64,000 bases of DNA from Frigoribacterium sp. JB110 (GCF_900163665.1 NZ_FUIA01000019.1:434001-498000); one strand, 5' to 3'; counted from the stretch's first letter, positions 17,501-26,361 are shown. Translations and numbers: made by a program. Notes: a model not told the origin generated them from the sequence alone.

Positions 17501-18022
17501 GACCCGCTTGGCCGCCTCGCGCTGGCCGAGGATGGCCTCGCCGAGAAGGTTGACGTTGAGTCGCGTGCCCTCTCCACCGACCTTCGCCAGCGCGGGGCCG
17601 AGCTTGGACTCGCTCGCGTCGACGATGAGGTGGCGCACCATGCCGCGCAGCACCCTGCGGGCGATCGGCACGACGATCTGCGGGAACGTCGTGGCCACGG
17701 CCCCGCCGAGGCGCACGAGTCCGCGCAGCGGAGCGGGAAGGAACCCCGGCACGTTCTGCGACACTCGGCGGAAGTTGCGGGCCGCAACGCGCAGATCCTC
17801 CGGCTGCACGACGCCGTCGACGAAGCCGACGGCGAAGTCGAGGCCGTTCGGATCGCTCAGCACGCCGGCGAGGTTCTTCGCCGCGGCATCGACCTTCTCG
17901 CCGCGCGCGGATTCCAGCCAGATGCGCACCTGCGCAATCGCCTCATCGGCGAGCGCGCGGTCGATCCCGCTCGTCGCCGTTGCTGCCGTGTCCGCTGCGT
18001 TGTCGCGGGGCTCGACGGTCAT
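14543..18022 (-). CDS. putA: Bifunctional proline dehydrogenase / glutamate-semialdehyde dehydrogenase
   Basis: About 1159 aa. The first half is an FAD-dependent proline dehydrogenase (for instance KVRVVKGANLPMEQVD); the middle is an aldehyde dehydrogenase with the NAD-binding IPPWNFP, catalytic Glu in LAETSGKN and catalytic Cys in GHAGQKCSAAS; a further C-terminal region of about 150 residues follows. Together they oxidise proline to glutamate, giving carbon and nitrogen and electrons for the chain. The start is the ATG at 18020-18022 with AGGAGA four bases upstream; an upstream in-frame start is unsupported. A LysR-type gene diverges 100 bases away and is the likely regulator. There is no DNA-binding ribbon-helix-helix N-terminus. 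Confidence 0.95.
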   Translation of the reverse strand: MTVEPRDNAADTAATATSGIDRALADEAIAQVRIWLESARGEKVDAAAKNLAGVLSDPNGLDFAVGFVDGVVQPEDLRVAARNFRRVSQNVPGFLPAPLRGLVRLGGAVATTFPQIVVPIARRVLRGMVRHLIVDASESKLGPALAKVGGEGTRLNVNLLGEAILGQREAAKRVAGTIRLIERDDVDYMSIKVSSTVAPHSLWAHEQAVDEAVDALAPVYRAALANDTFLNLDMEEYKDLDLTLDVFQRILDRDEFQAVRAGIVLQAYLPDSLGAMIRLQEWAAHRVANGGTPVKVRVVKGANLPMEQVDAETHDWPIATWPSKQHTDAGYKQVLDYALTPERIAHVHIGIAGHNLFDIALAKLLAEKRGIRIEPGSGVEFEMLLGMATQQAAVVRRDVGELLLYTPVVHPDEFDVAIAYLIRRLEEGASSDNFMSVVFEIDSDERLFQREQDRFLTSIEMMPTEVPTPNRVMDRSQPQPDGPRGEFHGVPDTDPAVAVNRDWAAGIRARMENSELGEQALEDATIRDSESLDALIDGAVSAAQAWTARPLAERVEILHRAGDALETHRADLLEVMGSECGKVVEQGDPEVSEAIDFAHFYARSAELLADVDGAEYTSAKVTAVIPPWNFPAAIPAGGVLAALAAGSAVVFKPARQAARTGAVIAEALWEAGVPRDVLRLVKLQERELGSQLLAHPSVDQAILTGAYETAELFRSFRPDLPLLAETSGKNALIVTPSADVDLAAKDAAYSAFGHAGQKCSAASLIVLVGSVAKSERFHRQLLDAIDGYEVGMPWTEGARIGPIIAPAEGKLLRGLTELEPGQTWLLEPKQLGDALWTPGLREGVKPGSEFHMTEYFGPVAGIIAVDTLEEAIEVVNAVDYGLTSGLHSLDVDEIQQWLGSIQAGNAYVNRVITGAIVQRQPFGGWKKSAVGAGTKAGGPSYLFGLGTWTDVPVTGAASSDAAVRRAAAAVPADDRGWLESALGTDIAAWNDEFGVARDVQGLELEQNVLRYVPTAVTVRFEGTRTAELVRVVAAGVRIGAPITVSSAEGLSGEVREYLTQAGVVARVEDADEWAARAASFTTTGARIRLIGGSAEPIIEATKGEPNIAIYRHEVTSAGRVEMLPFVREQAVSITAHRFGNPRRYEVQVAAGGASDLIAR

Positions 18023-18122
18023 TGGTTCTCCTCGTTGCAGTCTGCGTTCTCCCATCGTGCGCCCTGAGAACCGTGAGGTAAAGCAGATCATTTCGAAGGA
18101 TTCCTTTCGGTACTATCGAACG
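18023..18122. promoter_or_regulatory. Divergent putA-lysR control region
   Basis: A 100-base gap between divergent starts. Near the lysR start lies CGAAGGATTCCTTTCG (18097-18112), an imperfect inverted repeat in a locally AT-rich stretch, which fits a LysR operator (T-N11-A type). Direct test of binding would be needed to confirm. Confidence 0.4.
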
Positions 18123-19022
18123 ATGAGTATGGGGTGGAGTACGCACCGATTGCTGCTGCTGCGCGAGCTGCAGCTGCGCGGAACAGTCACCGCCGTGGCG
18201 ACGGCGCTGCGCTACTCGCCGTCGACGGTGTCGCAGCAGCTCGCCCAGTTGGAGCGCGAGGTAGGAGCGCCGCTGCTGCAGGCGGACGGGAGGCGGGTGC
18301 GCCTCACGCCGCAGGGCGAGACGGTGGCCGCTCACGCCGCGAGATTGGTGTCACTCGAGGACCAGGCCCGCGCCGAGATCGACATCGCGCGATCGACGCC
18401 GCCGCACGTGCGCATCGCCGCACTGCAGACCTCCGCCCACGCACTGCTGTCGCGCATGCTCGACGTGCTCGCTGCCTCTCACCCCGGTATGCGAGTCGAC
18501 GTATGGGTGCTTCCGCCCGAGGAGGGTCTGTTCGAGGTCGAGGCGCGCGGCTTCGACCTGGCGATCGCCGAACAGTATCCGGGTCACACCCGCGAGCGCC
18601 GCCCGGGGCTGGACCGTGTCGTCCTCGGCAGGGATCCGATCCGACTCGCTGTCGGCCCCGACTCATCGGTCAGCTCGCTCGCCGATACGAAAGAACTGCC
18701 GTGGGTGATGGAGCCGGTCGGCACGGCGGTGCGCGCCTGGTCGGTGCAGCAGTGCCGGGAGGCGGGCTTCGAGCCCGACGTGCGCTACAGCGCGGCCGAC
18801 CTACTGGCGCAGGTGCGGCTGATCTCATCCGGACACGCCGTCGGGCTGCTGCCGGAACAGCTGCTCACGAACGAGGACACCCCGGTGACGCTGATCGATC
18901 TGCCAGGCGCCCCCGGCCGCGAGATCTTCACCGCAGCGCGCGAATCCTCCCGCAACACCTCGGGCATCGTCGCTGTTCGTGCCGCGCTCGAACGCGCCTT
19001 CCGCGACACCACCGCCGCATAG
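18123..19022 (+). CDS. LysR-family transcriptional regulator (likely of putA)
   Basis: A 299-aa regulator. Residues about 8-65 are a winged helix-turn-helix with the recognition stretch SPSTVSQQLAQLEREVG followed by LTPQGE. The rest is a periplasmic-binding-like effector domain (RIAALQTSAHALL to the end). Divergent orientation next to putA suggests it senses proline or a proline product. The ATG at 18123 is chosen; an in-frame ATG lies two codons later. The stop is 18 bases from the convergent xerC stop, with no terminator between. Confidence 0.88.
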   Translation: MSMGWSTHRLLLLRELQLRGTVTAVATALRYSPSTVSQQLAQLEREVGAPLLQADGRRVRLTPQGETVAAHAARLVSLEDQARAEIDIARSTPPHVRIAALQTSAHALLSRMLDVLAASHPGMRVDVWVLPPEEGLFEVEARGFDLAIAEQYPGHTRERRPGLDRVVLGRDPIRLAVGPDSSVSSLADTKELPWVMEPVGTAVRAWSVQQCREAGFEPDVRYSAADLLAQVRLISSGHAVGLLPEQLLTNEDTPVTLIDLPGAPGREIFTAARESSRNTSGIVAVRAALERAFRDTTAA

Positions 19023-19040
19023 AGTCGCCGGCGCGGCAGC

Positions 19041-19946
19041 TCACGCTCGCGGATGCGCGAGCCGGTAGGTCGCCTTCAGCCGTTCGGACGAGACGTGGGT
19101 GTAGATCTGCGTCGTGCCGAGGCTGGCGTGGCCCAGCAGCTCCTGCACCGCGCGCAGGTCGGCGCCGCCGTCGAGCAGGTGCGTGGCCGCCGAATGGCGC
19201 AGCGCGTGCGGCCCGACCGCACCGGAGCCGACCGCTGGTCCGATCGTTCGCGCGACGACGTCGTACACCGCTCTGGGCCCGAGGCGCCCGCCCCGCGCGC
19301 CGAGCAGCAGTGCCGTCGTCTCCTGCTCGCTCCTCGCACGCAGTGCGGGGCGAGCGCGCGTCAGATAAGCGGCGACCGCGCGCGCGGCCGGGGCGCCGAA
19401 GGGCACGACCCGTTCCTTCTCGCCCTTTCCGAGCACCCTCGCCGTGCCGCGGTCGAGGTCGACGTCGCCGACGTCGAGGCCGCACAGCTCCGATACCCGA
19501 ATGCCCGCGCCGTACAGCAGTTCCAGCGCCGCGTGATCGCGAAGCGCAACCGGATCGCCGTCGGAGATCGCCGTCGAGGCGAGAGCGTCGAGCGTCTCGC
19601 GCAGGGCGTCGGCTGTGGCGACCTGCGGCAGCGTCCGCCCGCGCTTCGGCGTCACCAGTCGCAGACTCGGGTCGATGGGCGCAAGACCCTCGTCGCCCGC
19701 CCAGGAGAAGAAGGATCGCGCCGACGAGGTGCGCCTGGCGAGTGTGGATCGCGCATCGCCTCGTCTGGTCGCCCGCCACAGCCAGTCGCGCAGGTGCTCG
19801 AGATCGACGGCGGCCACGTCGATGTCTCCGATCGCGTCGGCGAGGTCGGCGAGATCCGAACGGTACGCCCGCACCGTCGCGGGCGACAGTCGGCGCACCC
19901 GCTCCAGGTGCGACACGAACGCCTCGGCGGCCCGCGAGATCTCCAT
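19041..19946 (-). CDS. xerC: Tyrosine recombinase XerC
   Basis: Site-specific recombinase that with XerD resolves chromosome dimers at dif. The 301-aa protein has an N-terminal SAM-like core-binding domain and a catalytic domain with all expected residues: Arg in [12 protein letters not shown], Lys in [19 protein letters not shown] (HxxR), His in LLGHASLG and the nucleophile Tyr in TTQIYTH. The ATG at 19944-19946 is chosen over a longer open frame because similarity begins there. It follows dprA in the conserved comM-dprA-xerC order, so it is the housekeeping enzyme and not an integrase of a mobile element. Confidence 0.93.
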   Translation of the reverse strand: MEISRAAEAFVSHLERVRRLSPATVRAYRSDLADLADAIGDIDVAAVDLEHLRDWLWRATRRGDARSTLARRTSSARSFFSWAGDEGLAPIDPSLRLVTPKRGRTLPQVATADALRETLDALASTAISDGDPVALRDHAALELLYGAGIRVSELCGLDVGDVDLDRGTARVLGKGEKERVVPFGAPAARAVAAYLTRARPALRARSEQETTALLLGARGGRLGPRAVYDVVARTIGPAVGSGAVGPHALRHSAATHLLDGGADLRAVQELLGHASLGTTQIYTHVSSERLKATYRLAHPRA

Positions 19947-20095
19947 TCCCCCAGTCTCCCGCGCCGATGCCCCGCCGTGCCGTGACGCGCCGCGAGGATG
20001 CCTCGCGCGCAGGGCGCATCGCCGGACACGCGACACGATGCATCGACGACGCAACGAAGAGCTGCGCTGAGCAGGCACCGCGCAGCAGGCAGCGC

Positions 20096-21304
20096 TCAGG
20101 AGCCACGGCCGAGCCGCCATCTGCCGCCGTCCTGCTCCGCCGCGCCTTCGAGCCCGAGCAGTCCGAGCGCCGCAGTCACCTCGGTCGGGGCGACACCACT
20201 GCTGCGCGCGATGTCGTCGACGCTTCGCCATGCGCGCGTCCCCAGCGCGTCGCGCACCCGGAGTGTGACGGGGTCGACCGGCGCGGCCAGCGGTCGGTCC
20301 CCCGCCCCGCCTGGGTGCTCGCCCCCGAGTGCCATCAGCTCACGTGCGTCATCGCCGCAAGTGACGCACACCGCGTCGTACTCGCGCAGCAGCCTGTGAC
20401 ACCCCGCCGAGGTCGTCGACAGCACCGACCCGGGAACCGCGCCGAGCGGTCGCCCCAGCTCTGCGGCGGCTCCCGCTGTGCTGAGCGAGCCCGACCGCTG
20501 TGCCGCTTCGACGACGACGGTGGCCGCGCCCAGCGCGGCGATCAGCCGGTTGCGGCGCAGGAACCTGAACTTGGTGGGCGCGGCGCCCGGTGCCACCTCA
20601 CTGATCACCGCTCCCGTCTCGACGATGCGCTGCAGCAGATACGCGTGCCCTGCCGGATAGACGCGGTCCGCTCCGCCGGCCATCACGGCGATCGTGGCGC
20701 CGTCCGCCCTGATCGCCGCGCGGTGCGCCGCTCCGTCGATGCCGTACGCCCCGCCCGACACCACAACGACTCCCGACCGGGAGAGATCGTCGGCCAGTTC
20801 CCCTGCGACCTGTTCGCCGTACGGACTTGCGGCCCTCGCGCCCACGATCGAGAGGAACGAGCGCCGTTGCGAGAGTGTGCCAGGGTCTCCGTGCACCCAG
20901 AGCGCGATCGGCGCATGCGGCCCCAGATCGTTCAGCTGCTCCGGCCACCTCTGATCGTCGGGGGTGAGCAGGATCAGACTCTTGCGGTGAGCAGCGCGGA
21001 GCGCATCGGTGACGCGATCCGGTCCGAATCGGGGCCGCCAGCGGGCCAGCGCCTGGTGCCAGGCCGGGGCGTCGATCCCTGCCGGCGGCGATGGACGTGC
21101 CGTGGCCACGGCGTGCTCGGCCTCCTCCAGTGCTGCTCGAGCACCGAGCATCTGCGTCACGGCCCCGGCGACGCCGTCGCTCGGCTCGACGATGCTCGTC
21201 CACGCCGCACGGGCGATCAGGTCTCCGAGCTCGGCCCGCCCCGCCTCAGGCCACAATCGCTCGGCGGCTCCACGAACCGAGTCGTCGGAGAGGATGCTGT
21301 TCAT
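20096..21304 (-). CDS. dprA: DNA-processing protein DprA
   Basis: DprA binds incoming single-stranded DNA and loads RecA during natural transformation; in actinobacteria its role is mostly unproven. The 402-aa protein has the Rossmann-like core [29 protein letters not shown] and [14 protein letters not shown], and a C-terminal winged-helix-like segment ([21 protein letters not shown]). The ATG at 21302-21304 overlaps the comM stop by ATGA, with GGAG seven bases before it. Translational coupling with comM is likely. Confidence 0.93.
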   Translation of the reverse strand: MNSILSDDSVRGAAERLWPEAGRAELGDLIARAAWTSIVEPSDGVAGAVTQMLGARAALEEAEHAVATARPSPPAGIDAPAWHQALARWRPRFGPDRVTDALRAAHRKSLILLTPDDQRWPEQLNDLGPHAPIALWVHGDPGTLSQRRSFLSIVGARAASPYGEQVAGELADDLSRSGVVVVSGGAYGIDGAAHRAAIRADGATIAVMAGGADRVYPAGHAYLLQRIVETGAVISEVAPGAAPTKFRFLRRNRLIAALGAATVVVEAAQRSGSLSTAGAAAELGRPLGAVPGSVLSTTSAGCHRLLREYDAVCVTCGDDARELMALGGEHPGGAGDRPLAAPVDPVTLRVRDALGTRAWRSVDDIARSSGVAPTEVTAALGLLGLEGAAEQDGGRWRLGRGS

Positions 21305-22818
21305 GTCACCGCTCCTGCCTTCAGATACAGCGCCCGCCCGATCTCCCGCGCCGTCGGCACGTCGATTCCTGCGAGATCGCTCAGCGTCCACGCCAGGCGC
21401 AGGATCCGGTCGTACGCCCGCAGCGTGATCGAGCCGTGCGAGAGCGCACGGTCGAGCGCACCGGTCGCCTCGCGAGGGACGCGCGGCCCCTCGCTGCGCA
21501 GCCACGCACCGGGAACCTCAGCGTTGCGAAGCCACGGCGTGCCGCGCAGTCGGCGCCGTGCGCGCTCTCTCGCTGCGACGACGCGCTCGCGGGCCTGGTC
21601 CGAAGTCACATCGCCCGCACCCGTCGCGGCGGTGACGCGTTCCACGCGCAGCGCGATGTCGATCCGGTCCAACAGCGGACCGGACAGTCGACGCTGGTAG
21701 GTGCGCACGGCATTCGGTGAGCACACGCAGCTGCCGCCGCGCACACCGTGCTCGCCGCACGGGCACGGGTTGGTGGCCAGCACCAGCTGGAAACGGGCGG
21801 GATAGCTCGCGGTGAAGCCGGCACGATGGATGTCGATGCGGCCGTGCTCGAGCGGCTGGCGCAGCGCGTCGAGCACCCCTGCACGCACTTCGCCTGCCTC
21901 ATCGATCATCAGCACGCCGCGGCTCGCCCGCGAGATCACGCCGGGCTTCGACATCCGGGAACCCCCGCCGACGAGCGCGGCCAGCGTCGCCGTGTGGTGC
22001 GGCGCTTCGAACGGGGGCGTGCGGTTCAGCTCTTCGACTGCCTCCCCAGAGAGGGAACGAAGCGCCGCCACCTCGAGCGCCGCCTCATCGTCGAGCGGCG
22101 GCAGGATGCCGGGGAGCCGCCTCGCGAGCATCGTCTTGCCTGCACCCGGCGGCCCCGACAGCAGCAGATGATGCCCGCCGGCCGCCGCCACGGTGAGCGC
22201 TTCGACCGCCTCGACCTGCCCCACCACATCACACAGATCGCCCGCTTCTGCCGGCGCCGCCGGGGACACGACGCGCCGCACCGCTCTGTGCTCGGGCACG
22301 GCGACGTCGGCGCCGTACCCCTGGGCGACCTCGGGAAGCGACACGGCCGAGACGACTTCGATGCCCGGCACCAGCCGAGCCTCCGCCTCGTTCGCCCTCG
22401 GAACGACGACGCGTTCGAACCCGCGTTCCGCCGACGCCCGCACGGCGGGCAGCACACCGGCGATCGGCCGGAGACGGCCGTCGAGACCGAGCTCGCCCAG
22501 GTGCACGGTCCGCGCGATCGGCGCACGCGGGATGACCCCGCCGACGGCGAGCGAGGCCACCGCGATGCCGAGATCGAACGCCGACCCGTGCTTGGGCAGG
22601 CTCGCCGGCGACAGGTTCACGGTGATCCGTCGCGGCGGGAGCTCGAGCCCCGAGTTCTCGCTCGCGTTGACCACCCGACGCGACGCCTCTCCCAGCGTCT
22701 TGTCCGCCAGCCCGATGATGCGGAACTCCGGGGTGTGACTGGTGACGTCGGCCTCGATCTCCACCATCTCGCCGCGCAGCCCCGTCAGCGCGACGGCCCA
22801 CGTGCGCGCGACGCTCAT
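21301..22818 (-). CDS. comM: YifB/ComM-type Mg-chelatase-like AAA ATPase
   Basis: A 505-aa ATPase: an N-terminal ChlI-type domain (residues 1-170, with NLSPASLPKHGSAFDL), an AAA core with Walker A GPPGAGKTMLARRLPG and Walker B GVLMIDEAGE, and a C-terminal ChlI helical domain. ComM is a hexameric branch-migration helicase that helps integrate transformed DNA. The ATG at 22816-22818 overlaps the yraN stop by four bases. Genomic pairing with dprA and yraN is conserved across bacteria. Confidence 0.93.
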   Translation of the reverse strand: MSVARTWAVALTGLRGEMVEIEADVTSHTPEFRIIGLADKTLGEASRRVVNASENSGLELPPRRITVNLSPASLPKHGSAFDLGIAVASLAVGGVIPRAPIARTVHLGELGLDGRLRPIAGVLPAVRASAERGFERVVVPRANEAEARLVPGIEVVSAVSLPEVAQGYGADVAVPEHRAVRRVVSPAAPAEAGDLCDVVGQVEAVEALTVAAAGGHHLLLSGPPGAGKTMLARRLPGILPPLDDEAALEVAALRSLSGEAVEELNRTPPFEAPHHTATLAALVGGGSRMSKPGVISRASRGVLMIDEAGEVRAGVLDALRQPLEHGRIDIHRAGFTASYPARFQLVLATNPCPCGEHGVRGGSCVCSPNAVRTYQRRLSGPLLDRIDIALRVERVTAATGAGDVTSDQARERVVAARERARRRLRGTPWLRNAEVPGAWLRSEGPRVPREATGALDRALSHGSITLRAYDRILRLAWTLSDLAGIDVPTAREIGRALYLKAGAVT

Positions 22819-23177
22819 CGCAGGTCCTCGACGTAGTCGATCGAGGCTTTCGTCGGGTCTCGGCCGACCAGAGCCATCGCGTCGACGCGCACTCTCCTGC
22901 CGCGGGCGATGTCGGGATGCTCCCGTGCCCAGAGATGGGCGAGCCGCCACAGCCGCCGCAGTTTGTCGGAGCGGATCGCCTCGAGTGGATGGCCGAACGC
23001 GGTGCCGCTGCGCGTCTTCACCTCGACGGCCGCGATCACTCCGGCGCGAACGGCGACGATGTCGAGCTCACCGGCGCGGCACCGCCAGTTCCTGTCGACG
23101 ACGGAGAAGCCGCGGCGGCGCAGTTCGTCCGCTGCTCGCTCCTCGCCTGCTCTGCCCAGGTCGTCTTTGTGTGCCAT
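22815..23177 (-). CDS. YraN family protein (UPF0102)
   Basis: A 120-aa protein with the restriction-endonuclease-like fold signature: RNWRCRAGELDIVAV, then AVEVKTRSG and a C-terminal RVRVDAMAL strand. The spaced Glu/Asp and EVK residues form a nuclease-type site, but activity in the family is unproven. It heads the overlapping yraN-comM-dprA chain. Upstream lie two short palindromes at 23233-23281. Confidence 0.88.
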   Translation of the reverse strand: MAHKDDLGRAGEERAADELRRRGFSVVDRNWRCRAGELDIVAVRAGVIAAVEVKTRSGTAFGHPLEAIRSDKLRRLWRLAHLWAREHPDIARGRRVRVDAMALVGRDPTKASIDYVEDLR

Positions 23178-23232
23178 GGCACCAGACTCGACCAGCCGTG
23201 ACGAAGGCCGACAGGGTGTGAATGGTCACCTT

Positions 23233-23281
23233 CCGCGTGATCACGCGGATTCTGCGAGAGACCTCTCCCCTGTGAGGGGAA
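23233..23281. repeat. Two short palindromes upstream of yraN
   Basis: CCGCGTGATCACGCGG at 23233-23248 is a perfect 16-bp palindrome. TCCCC-TGTGA-GGGGA follows at 23267-23281. They lie in the 113-base gap between the DUF2469 gene and yraN, both on the minus strand, and may be an attenuator or operator. Confidence 0.4.
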
Positions 23282-23290
23282 CGGCGCGTG

Positions 23291-23617
23291 CTACGTTCCG
23301 TCGAGCGACAGCTCATCCGGGATCTCGAAGTCCCGGCGGGTGAGCTCCTCGATGTTGACGTCCTTGAACGTCAGCACCCGCACCGACTTCACAAAGCGGT
23401 CGGCGCGGTACACGTCCCACACCCAGACGTCGCTCATCGTCAGCTCGAAGTAGAAGTCGTGCTCCGTGTCGTGGCGGACGACGTTCACGTCGTTGGCGAG
23501 ATAGAAGCGCCGCTCCGTCTCGATCACGTACTGGAACTGCGACACCACATCGCGATACTCCCGGTACAGCGCAAGCTCGAGTTCGCGGTCAAAGTCGTCG
23601 AACGGGTCCTCATCCAT
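23291..23617 (-). CDS. DUF2469 family protein
   Basis: A 108-aa acidic protein, highly conserved and restricted to actinobacteria. Recognisable blocks are DDFDRELELALYREYRDV, RRFYLANDVNV and DVWVWDVYRADRFVKSVRV. Its function is not known. In mycobacteria the equivalent gene also lies near rnhB and lepB. A TAGGAT -10 box ends nine bases before the ATG with GGAG in between, so the transcript may have almost no leader. Confidence 0.92.
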   Translation of the reverse strand: MDEDPFDDFDRELELALYREYRDVVSQFQYVIETERRFYLANDVNVVRHDTEHDFYFELTMSDVWVWDVYRADRFVKSVRVLTFKDVNIEELTRRDFEIPDELSLDGT

Positions 23618-23688
23618 GGTGGCTCCATCCTACGTGCGAGAGCGCCTGCTCGTGCCCGGAGCCGGATTGCCGGATGTCGCGGCAGGCG

Positions 23689-24372
23689 TCAGAACAATGC
23701 AGGCGCGTCCGCGATGGCCCAAGAGCGCCTGTGGTGATCGCTCAGGCCGTGACCGGCGATGGCCTCGCGGTGCGCGGCGCTGGCGTAGCCCTTGTTGCGC
23801 TCCCACGCATAGTGCGGGTGCTCGGTGTGCAGCGCGACCATGTGCTCGTCGCGGGCCACCTTCGACACCACCGATGCCGCGGAGATCGACGCGCAGGTGC
23901 GGTCGCCTTTGATCACCGGCCGCACGTCGAGGCGCGCCGCGGAGGCCCACTCGTCGAATGCCCTGGCTGTCGGCGTGATGTAGTCGTGGTTGCCGTCGAG
24001 CAGCACGATGCCGCTGTCCGGGGCGAATCCGGCTGCCGCGAGCGATTCGATGGCGCGCAGCGCCGCGAGCCCGAGCGCGCGCACGATGCCGACCTCGTCG
24101 ATCTCGGCGGGGCTCGCCCAGCCCACGGCCGATCCCGTCACCCATCTCGCGGCGCGGGAGGCGACTTCCGGGCGCCGCTTCTCCGTGATGAGCTTGGAAT
24201 CCTTCAGGCCCTCTGGCACCGCGCCTTCTGCAGCCGAGGCGTCGATCACGGACGCCCCGACGGCGACGGGGCCGGCCAGAGCGCCCCGACCGACCTCATC
24301 GAGCGCGAAGATGAGCGGAGCCTGCCCGAGCAGTCTGCGCTCGAGCTCGAGCGTCGGCGGTGCGGCGCTCAT
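23689..24372 (-). CDS. rnhB: Ribonuclease HII
   Basis: RNase HII cleaves the RNA strand of RNA-DNA hybrids and removes misincorporated ribonucleotides. The 227-aa protein has the catalytic DEVGRGALAGPV motif at about residues 21-32, followed by GLKDSKLI, and the remaining acidic ligand in VIKGDRTCASISAASV. The ATG at 24370-24372 overlaps the lepB stop (ATGA). Co-location with lepB is typical. Confidence 0.95.
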   Translation of the reverse strand: MSAAPPTLELERRLLGQAPLIFALDEVGRGALAGPVAVGASVIDASAAEGAVPEGLKDSKLITEKRRPEVASRAARWVTGSAVGWASPAEIDEVGIVRALGLAALRAIESLAAAGFAPDSGIVLLDGNHDYITPTARAFDEWASAARLDVRPVIKGDRTCASISAASVVSKVARDEHMVALHTEHPHYAWERNKGYASAAHREAIAGHGLSDHHRRSWAIADAPALF

Positions 24373-25178
24373 TCGTCGTCCGGTGACGGCACCGCGGCGA
24401 ACACCTCGGGCGCGCTCATCCAGCCGAAGCGCTCGAACGGCCAGGTGCGGAAGAACACTCGCCCGACCACGTTGTCGACCGGGACGAAGCCATCACCTGG
24501 CTTGTCGCGGTTGTAACGCGAATCCAACGAGTTGTTGCGGTTGTCGCCCATCACCCAGAGCGAATCGTCGGGAACGGTGATGTCGAACCCGTCGCGGGAG
24601 GCCTTCGTGTCTCCCTCGGGGAGCTTCAGATACCCCATCTCGTCGATGGCCTTGCCGTTCACCGTCAGCTGCCCGAGAGCGTTGCAGCAGACCACGTGAT
24701 CTCCCGGTGTGCCGATGATCCGCTTGACGAGGTGATCCTCGCTGTCCGCCGCTGACAGTCCGATCATGGTGAGGAACCAGTCGATGCCCTCGCTCACCGG
24801 GGAGCGCTCCGGCTCCCCCTTCGGCTCGAGCCAGCCGCCCGGGTCGGCGAAGACGACGATCTCGCCGCGCTCGTACTCGTTCCACAGCGGCGTCACTTCG
24901 TCGACGAGGATGCGGTCGTCGATCTGGAGCGTGTTCTCCATCGATCCGGATGGGATGTAGAACGACCGCACCACGAAGGTCTTGATCAGGAAGGAGATCA
25001 GCACGGCGATCACGATGATCACCACGACGTCGCGCAGGAACAGCAGCGCCCCGCCGCGTTTGTGCTCCTTCTTCTCCCGCTTCCCGTCGCGTTCCGCTTC
25101 CTGCCGCTGGCGAAGCTCGCGTCGCGAGGTCACCGGCATATCGTCCGCAGCAGGGTCGGCGGAAAGTGAATCGCTCAT
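24369..25178 (-). CDS. lepB: Signal peptidase I
   Basis: Type I signal peptidase of 269 aa. An Arg/Lys/Glu-rich cytoplasmic start is followed by one membrane anchor (about residues 47-70). The catalytic Ser is in IPSGSMENTL and the general-base Lys in VKRIIGTPGDHV; box E is GDNRNNSLDSR. It removes signal peptides of Sec and Tat substrates on the outer face of the membrane. The ATG at 25176-25178 has AAGGACG upstream; a longer in-frame start is unsupported. It is the first gene of the lepB-rnhB pair downstream of rplS, separated from rplS by a terminator. Confidence 0.94.
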   Translation of the reverse strand: MSDSLSADPAADDMPVTSRRELRQRQEAERDGKREKKEHKRGGALLFLRDVVVIIVIAVLISFLIKTFVVRSFYIPSGSMENTLQIDDRILVDEVTPLWNEYERGEIVVFADPGGWLEPKGEPERSPVSEGIDWFLTMIGLSAADSEDHLVKRIIGTPGDHVVCCNALGQLTVNGKAIDEMGYLKLPEGDTKASRDGFDITVPDDSLWVMGDNRNNSLDSRYNRDKPGDGFVPVDNVVGRVFFRTWPFERFGWMSAPEVFAAVPSPDDE

Positions 25179-25281
25179 ATCGTCCTTCGCTCGGCGCCGA
25201 CGCAGGCGCTCCGTCCAGCATTCCACATCGCAGCAGGGAGCCCTTTGCGACACGGAGGCTGCTCACGCGGATGCACCGAAA

Positions 25282-25321
25282 AAGAAGAGCCCCGCGCCCC
25301 GAAAACCGGGGTGCGGGGCTC
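25282..25321 (-). terminator. Rho-independent terminator of rplS
   Basis: On the minus strand GAGCCCCGC(A)CCCCGG pairs with CGGGG(C)GCGGGGCTC over a short TTTT-containing loop, followed by TTCTTTTT. It starts about a dozen bases after the rplS stop. Confidence 0.9.
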
Positions 25322-25333
25322 TCCTGAAGCATG

Positions 25334-25684
25334 TCAGCCGTTGTCGCGCTTCTCGCGGATGCGGGCCTTCTTGCCGGTGAGGCCGCGCAGGTAGTACAGC
25401 TTCGCGCGACGCACGTCACCACGGGTGACGCGCTCGATCTTCTCGATGATCGGCGAGTGCACGGGGAACGTGCGCTCGACGCCGACCTGGAAGCTGATCT
25501 TGCGGACCGTGAACGTCTCGCGCACGCCGTCGCCCTGACGGCCGATGACGACGCCCTGGAACACCTGCACACGCGAGCGGTTGCCCTCGACGATGTTGAC
25601 GTGCACCTTGACGGTGTCACCCGGGCCGAACTCGGGGACGTCGGTGCGCAGCGAAGCCGCGTCGATGGCATCGATGATGTTCAT
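25334..25684 (-). CDS. rplS: 50S ribosomal protein L19
   Basis: L19 lies at the subunit interface. The 116-aa protein has [32 protein letters not shown] and [20 protein letters not shown], all standard. It is a single-gene unit here: the gap to the next upstream gene is 203 bases, and a terminator follows. An AGAAT-type -10 near 25850 on the minus strand is possible. Confidence 0.97.
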   Translation of the reverse strand: MNIIDAIDAASLRTDVPEFGPGDTVKVHVNIVEGNRSRVQVFQGVVIGRQGDGVRETFTVRKISFQVGVERTFPVHSPIIEKIERVTRGDVRRAKLYYLRGLTGKKARIREKRDNG

Positions 25685-25887
25685 GTCACTGTCTCTCTGC
25701 GGCCGCCACGGGTCGACCGCGATCCTCTGGAAAGAGTCGCTTGTGCGGTGAGGCCGAGGCAGAAAGCTCCGGCGGCCCTCGTCTCCCCCGCGGCAGAAAC
25801 GAAACGCATGCGTGCAACAGCACCATGCATCACGGCACAGCGCCCTATTCTGCCATGGATTCCGCGTCCACCCAAACCGTCTCGGCG

Positions 25888-26349
25888 CTACTTGTCGGGG
25901 TCGCTCTCTGTGACGATGAGCACGTCGCCTTCGTCATCCGGACCCTCGTCGTCTCGATGCTTCGTGCGGAAACGCATGACGCCCGCCTCACGACGCAGCT
26001 GCCAGAACTGCAGCCAGAACAGAGCGAGCCCCGCGACGATGGCCGCCGACAGCGTCGCGGCGAACCATCGGGCGTCGACGACGACGACGGCGATCGTCAG
26101 GATGTGCCACACGCCGAAGCCGAGCACATCCCACCACGAGACGGCTCGGGTGCGCCCGACGGACGGACGGGAGCGCGTGATGAGAGTGAGCAGACCCTGC
26201 CCCAGGAACACCGACGGCATGGCGATGAACACGATCCACAGGATCGCGAAGCCGTTCTCGCCGAAGACGCCCCATCCGATCAGCAGCCAGGCCGGCAGCA
26301 CGAGCGCGGCGAGCCACAGCCACCGGTAGAACACGCGACGAAGGGCCAT
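25888..26349 (-). CDS. Small membrane protein of unknown function
   Basis: A 153-aa protein with four hydrophobic segments (residues about 8-28, 33-57, 71-90, 96-115) and an Arg/Asp-rich cytoplasmic tail ending TESDPDK. I do not recognise a named family. It is divergent from map with 75 bases between starts. The ATG at 26347-26349 is preceded by TACGCT and exactly six bases, the same geometry as mnmA, so the mRNA may be leaderless; GGGAG is also present but too close to the ATG to be a normal site. Confidence 0.75.
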   Translation of the reverse strand: MALRRVFYRWLWLAALVLPAWLLIGWGVFGENGFAILWIVFIAMPSVFLGQGLLTLITRSRPSVGRTRAVSWWDVLGFGVWHILTIAVVVVDARWFAATLSAAIVAGLALFWLQFWQLRREAGVMRFRTKHRDDEGPDDEGDVLIVTESDPDK

Positions 26350-26355
26350 GCTCCC

Positions 26356-26361
26356 AGCGTA
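26356..26361 (-). promoter_or_regulatory. -10 box, leaderless geometry, membrane protein gene
   Basis: TACGCT on the minus strand, six bases before the ATG. The 15-base context TACGCTGGRAGCATG is shared with mnmA except for one position. Confidence 0.45.

Noticed and set aside
19041-19946. Tyrosine recombinase as integrase of a genomic island
   Set aside because: Size, motifs and the conserved comM-dprA-xerC context identify the housekeeping XerC; no att sites or phage genes are adjacent.
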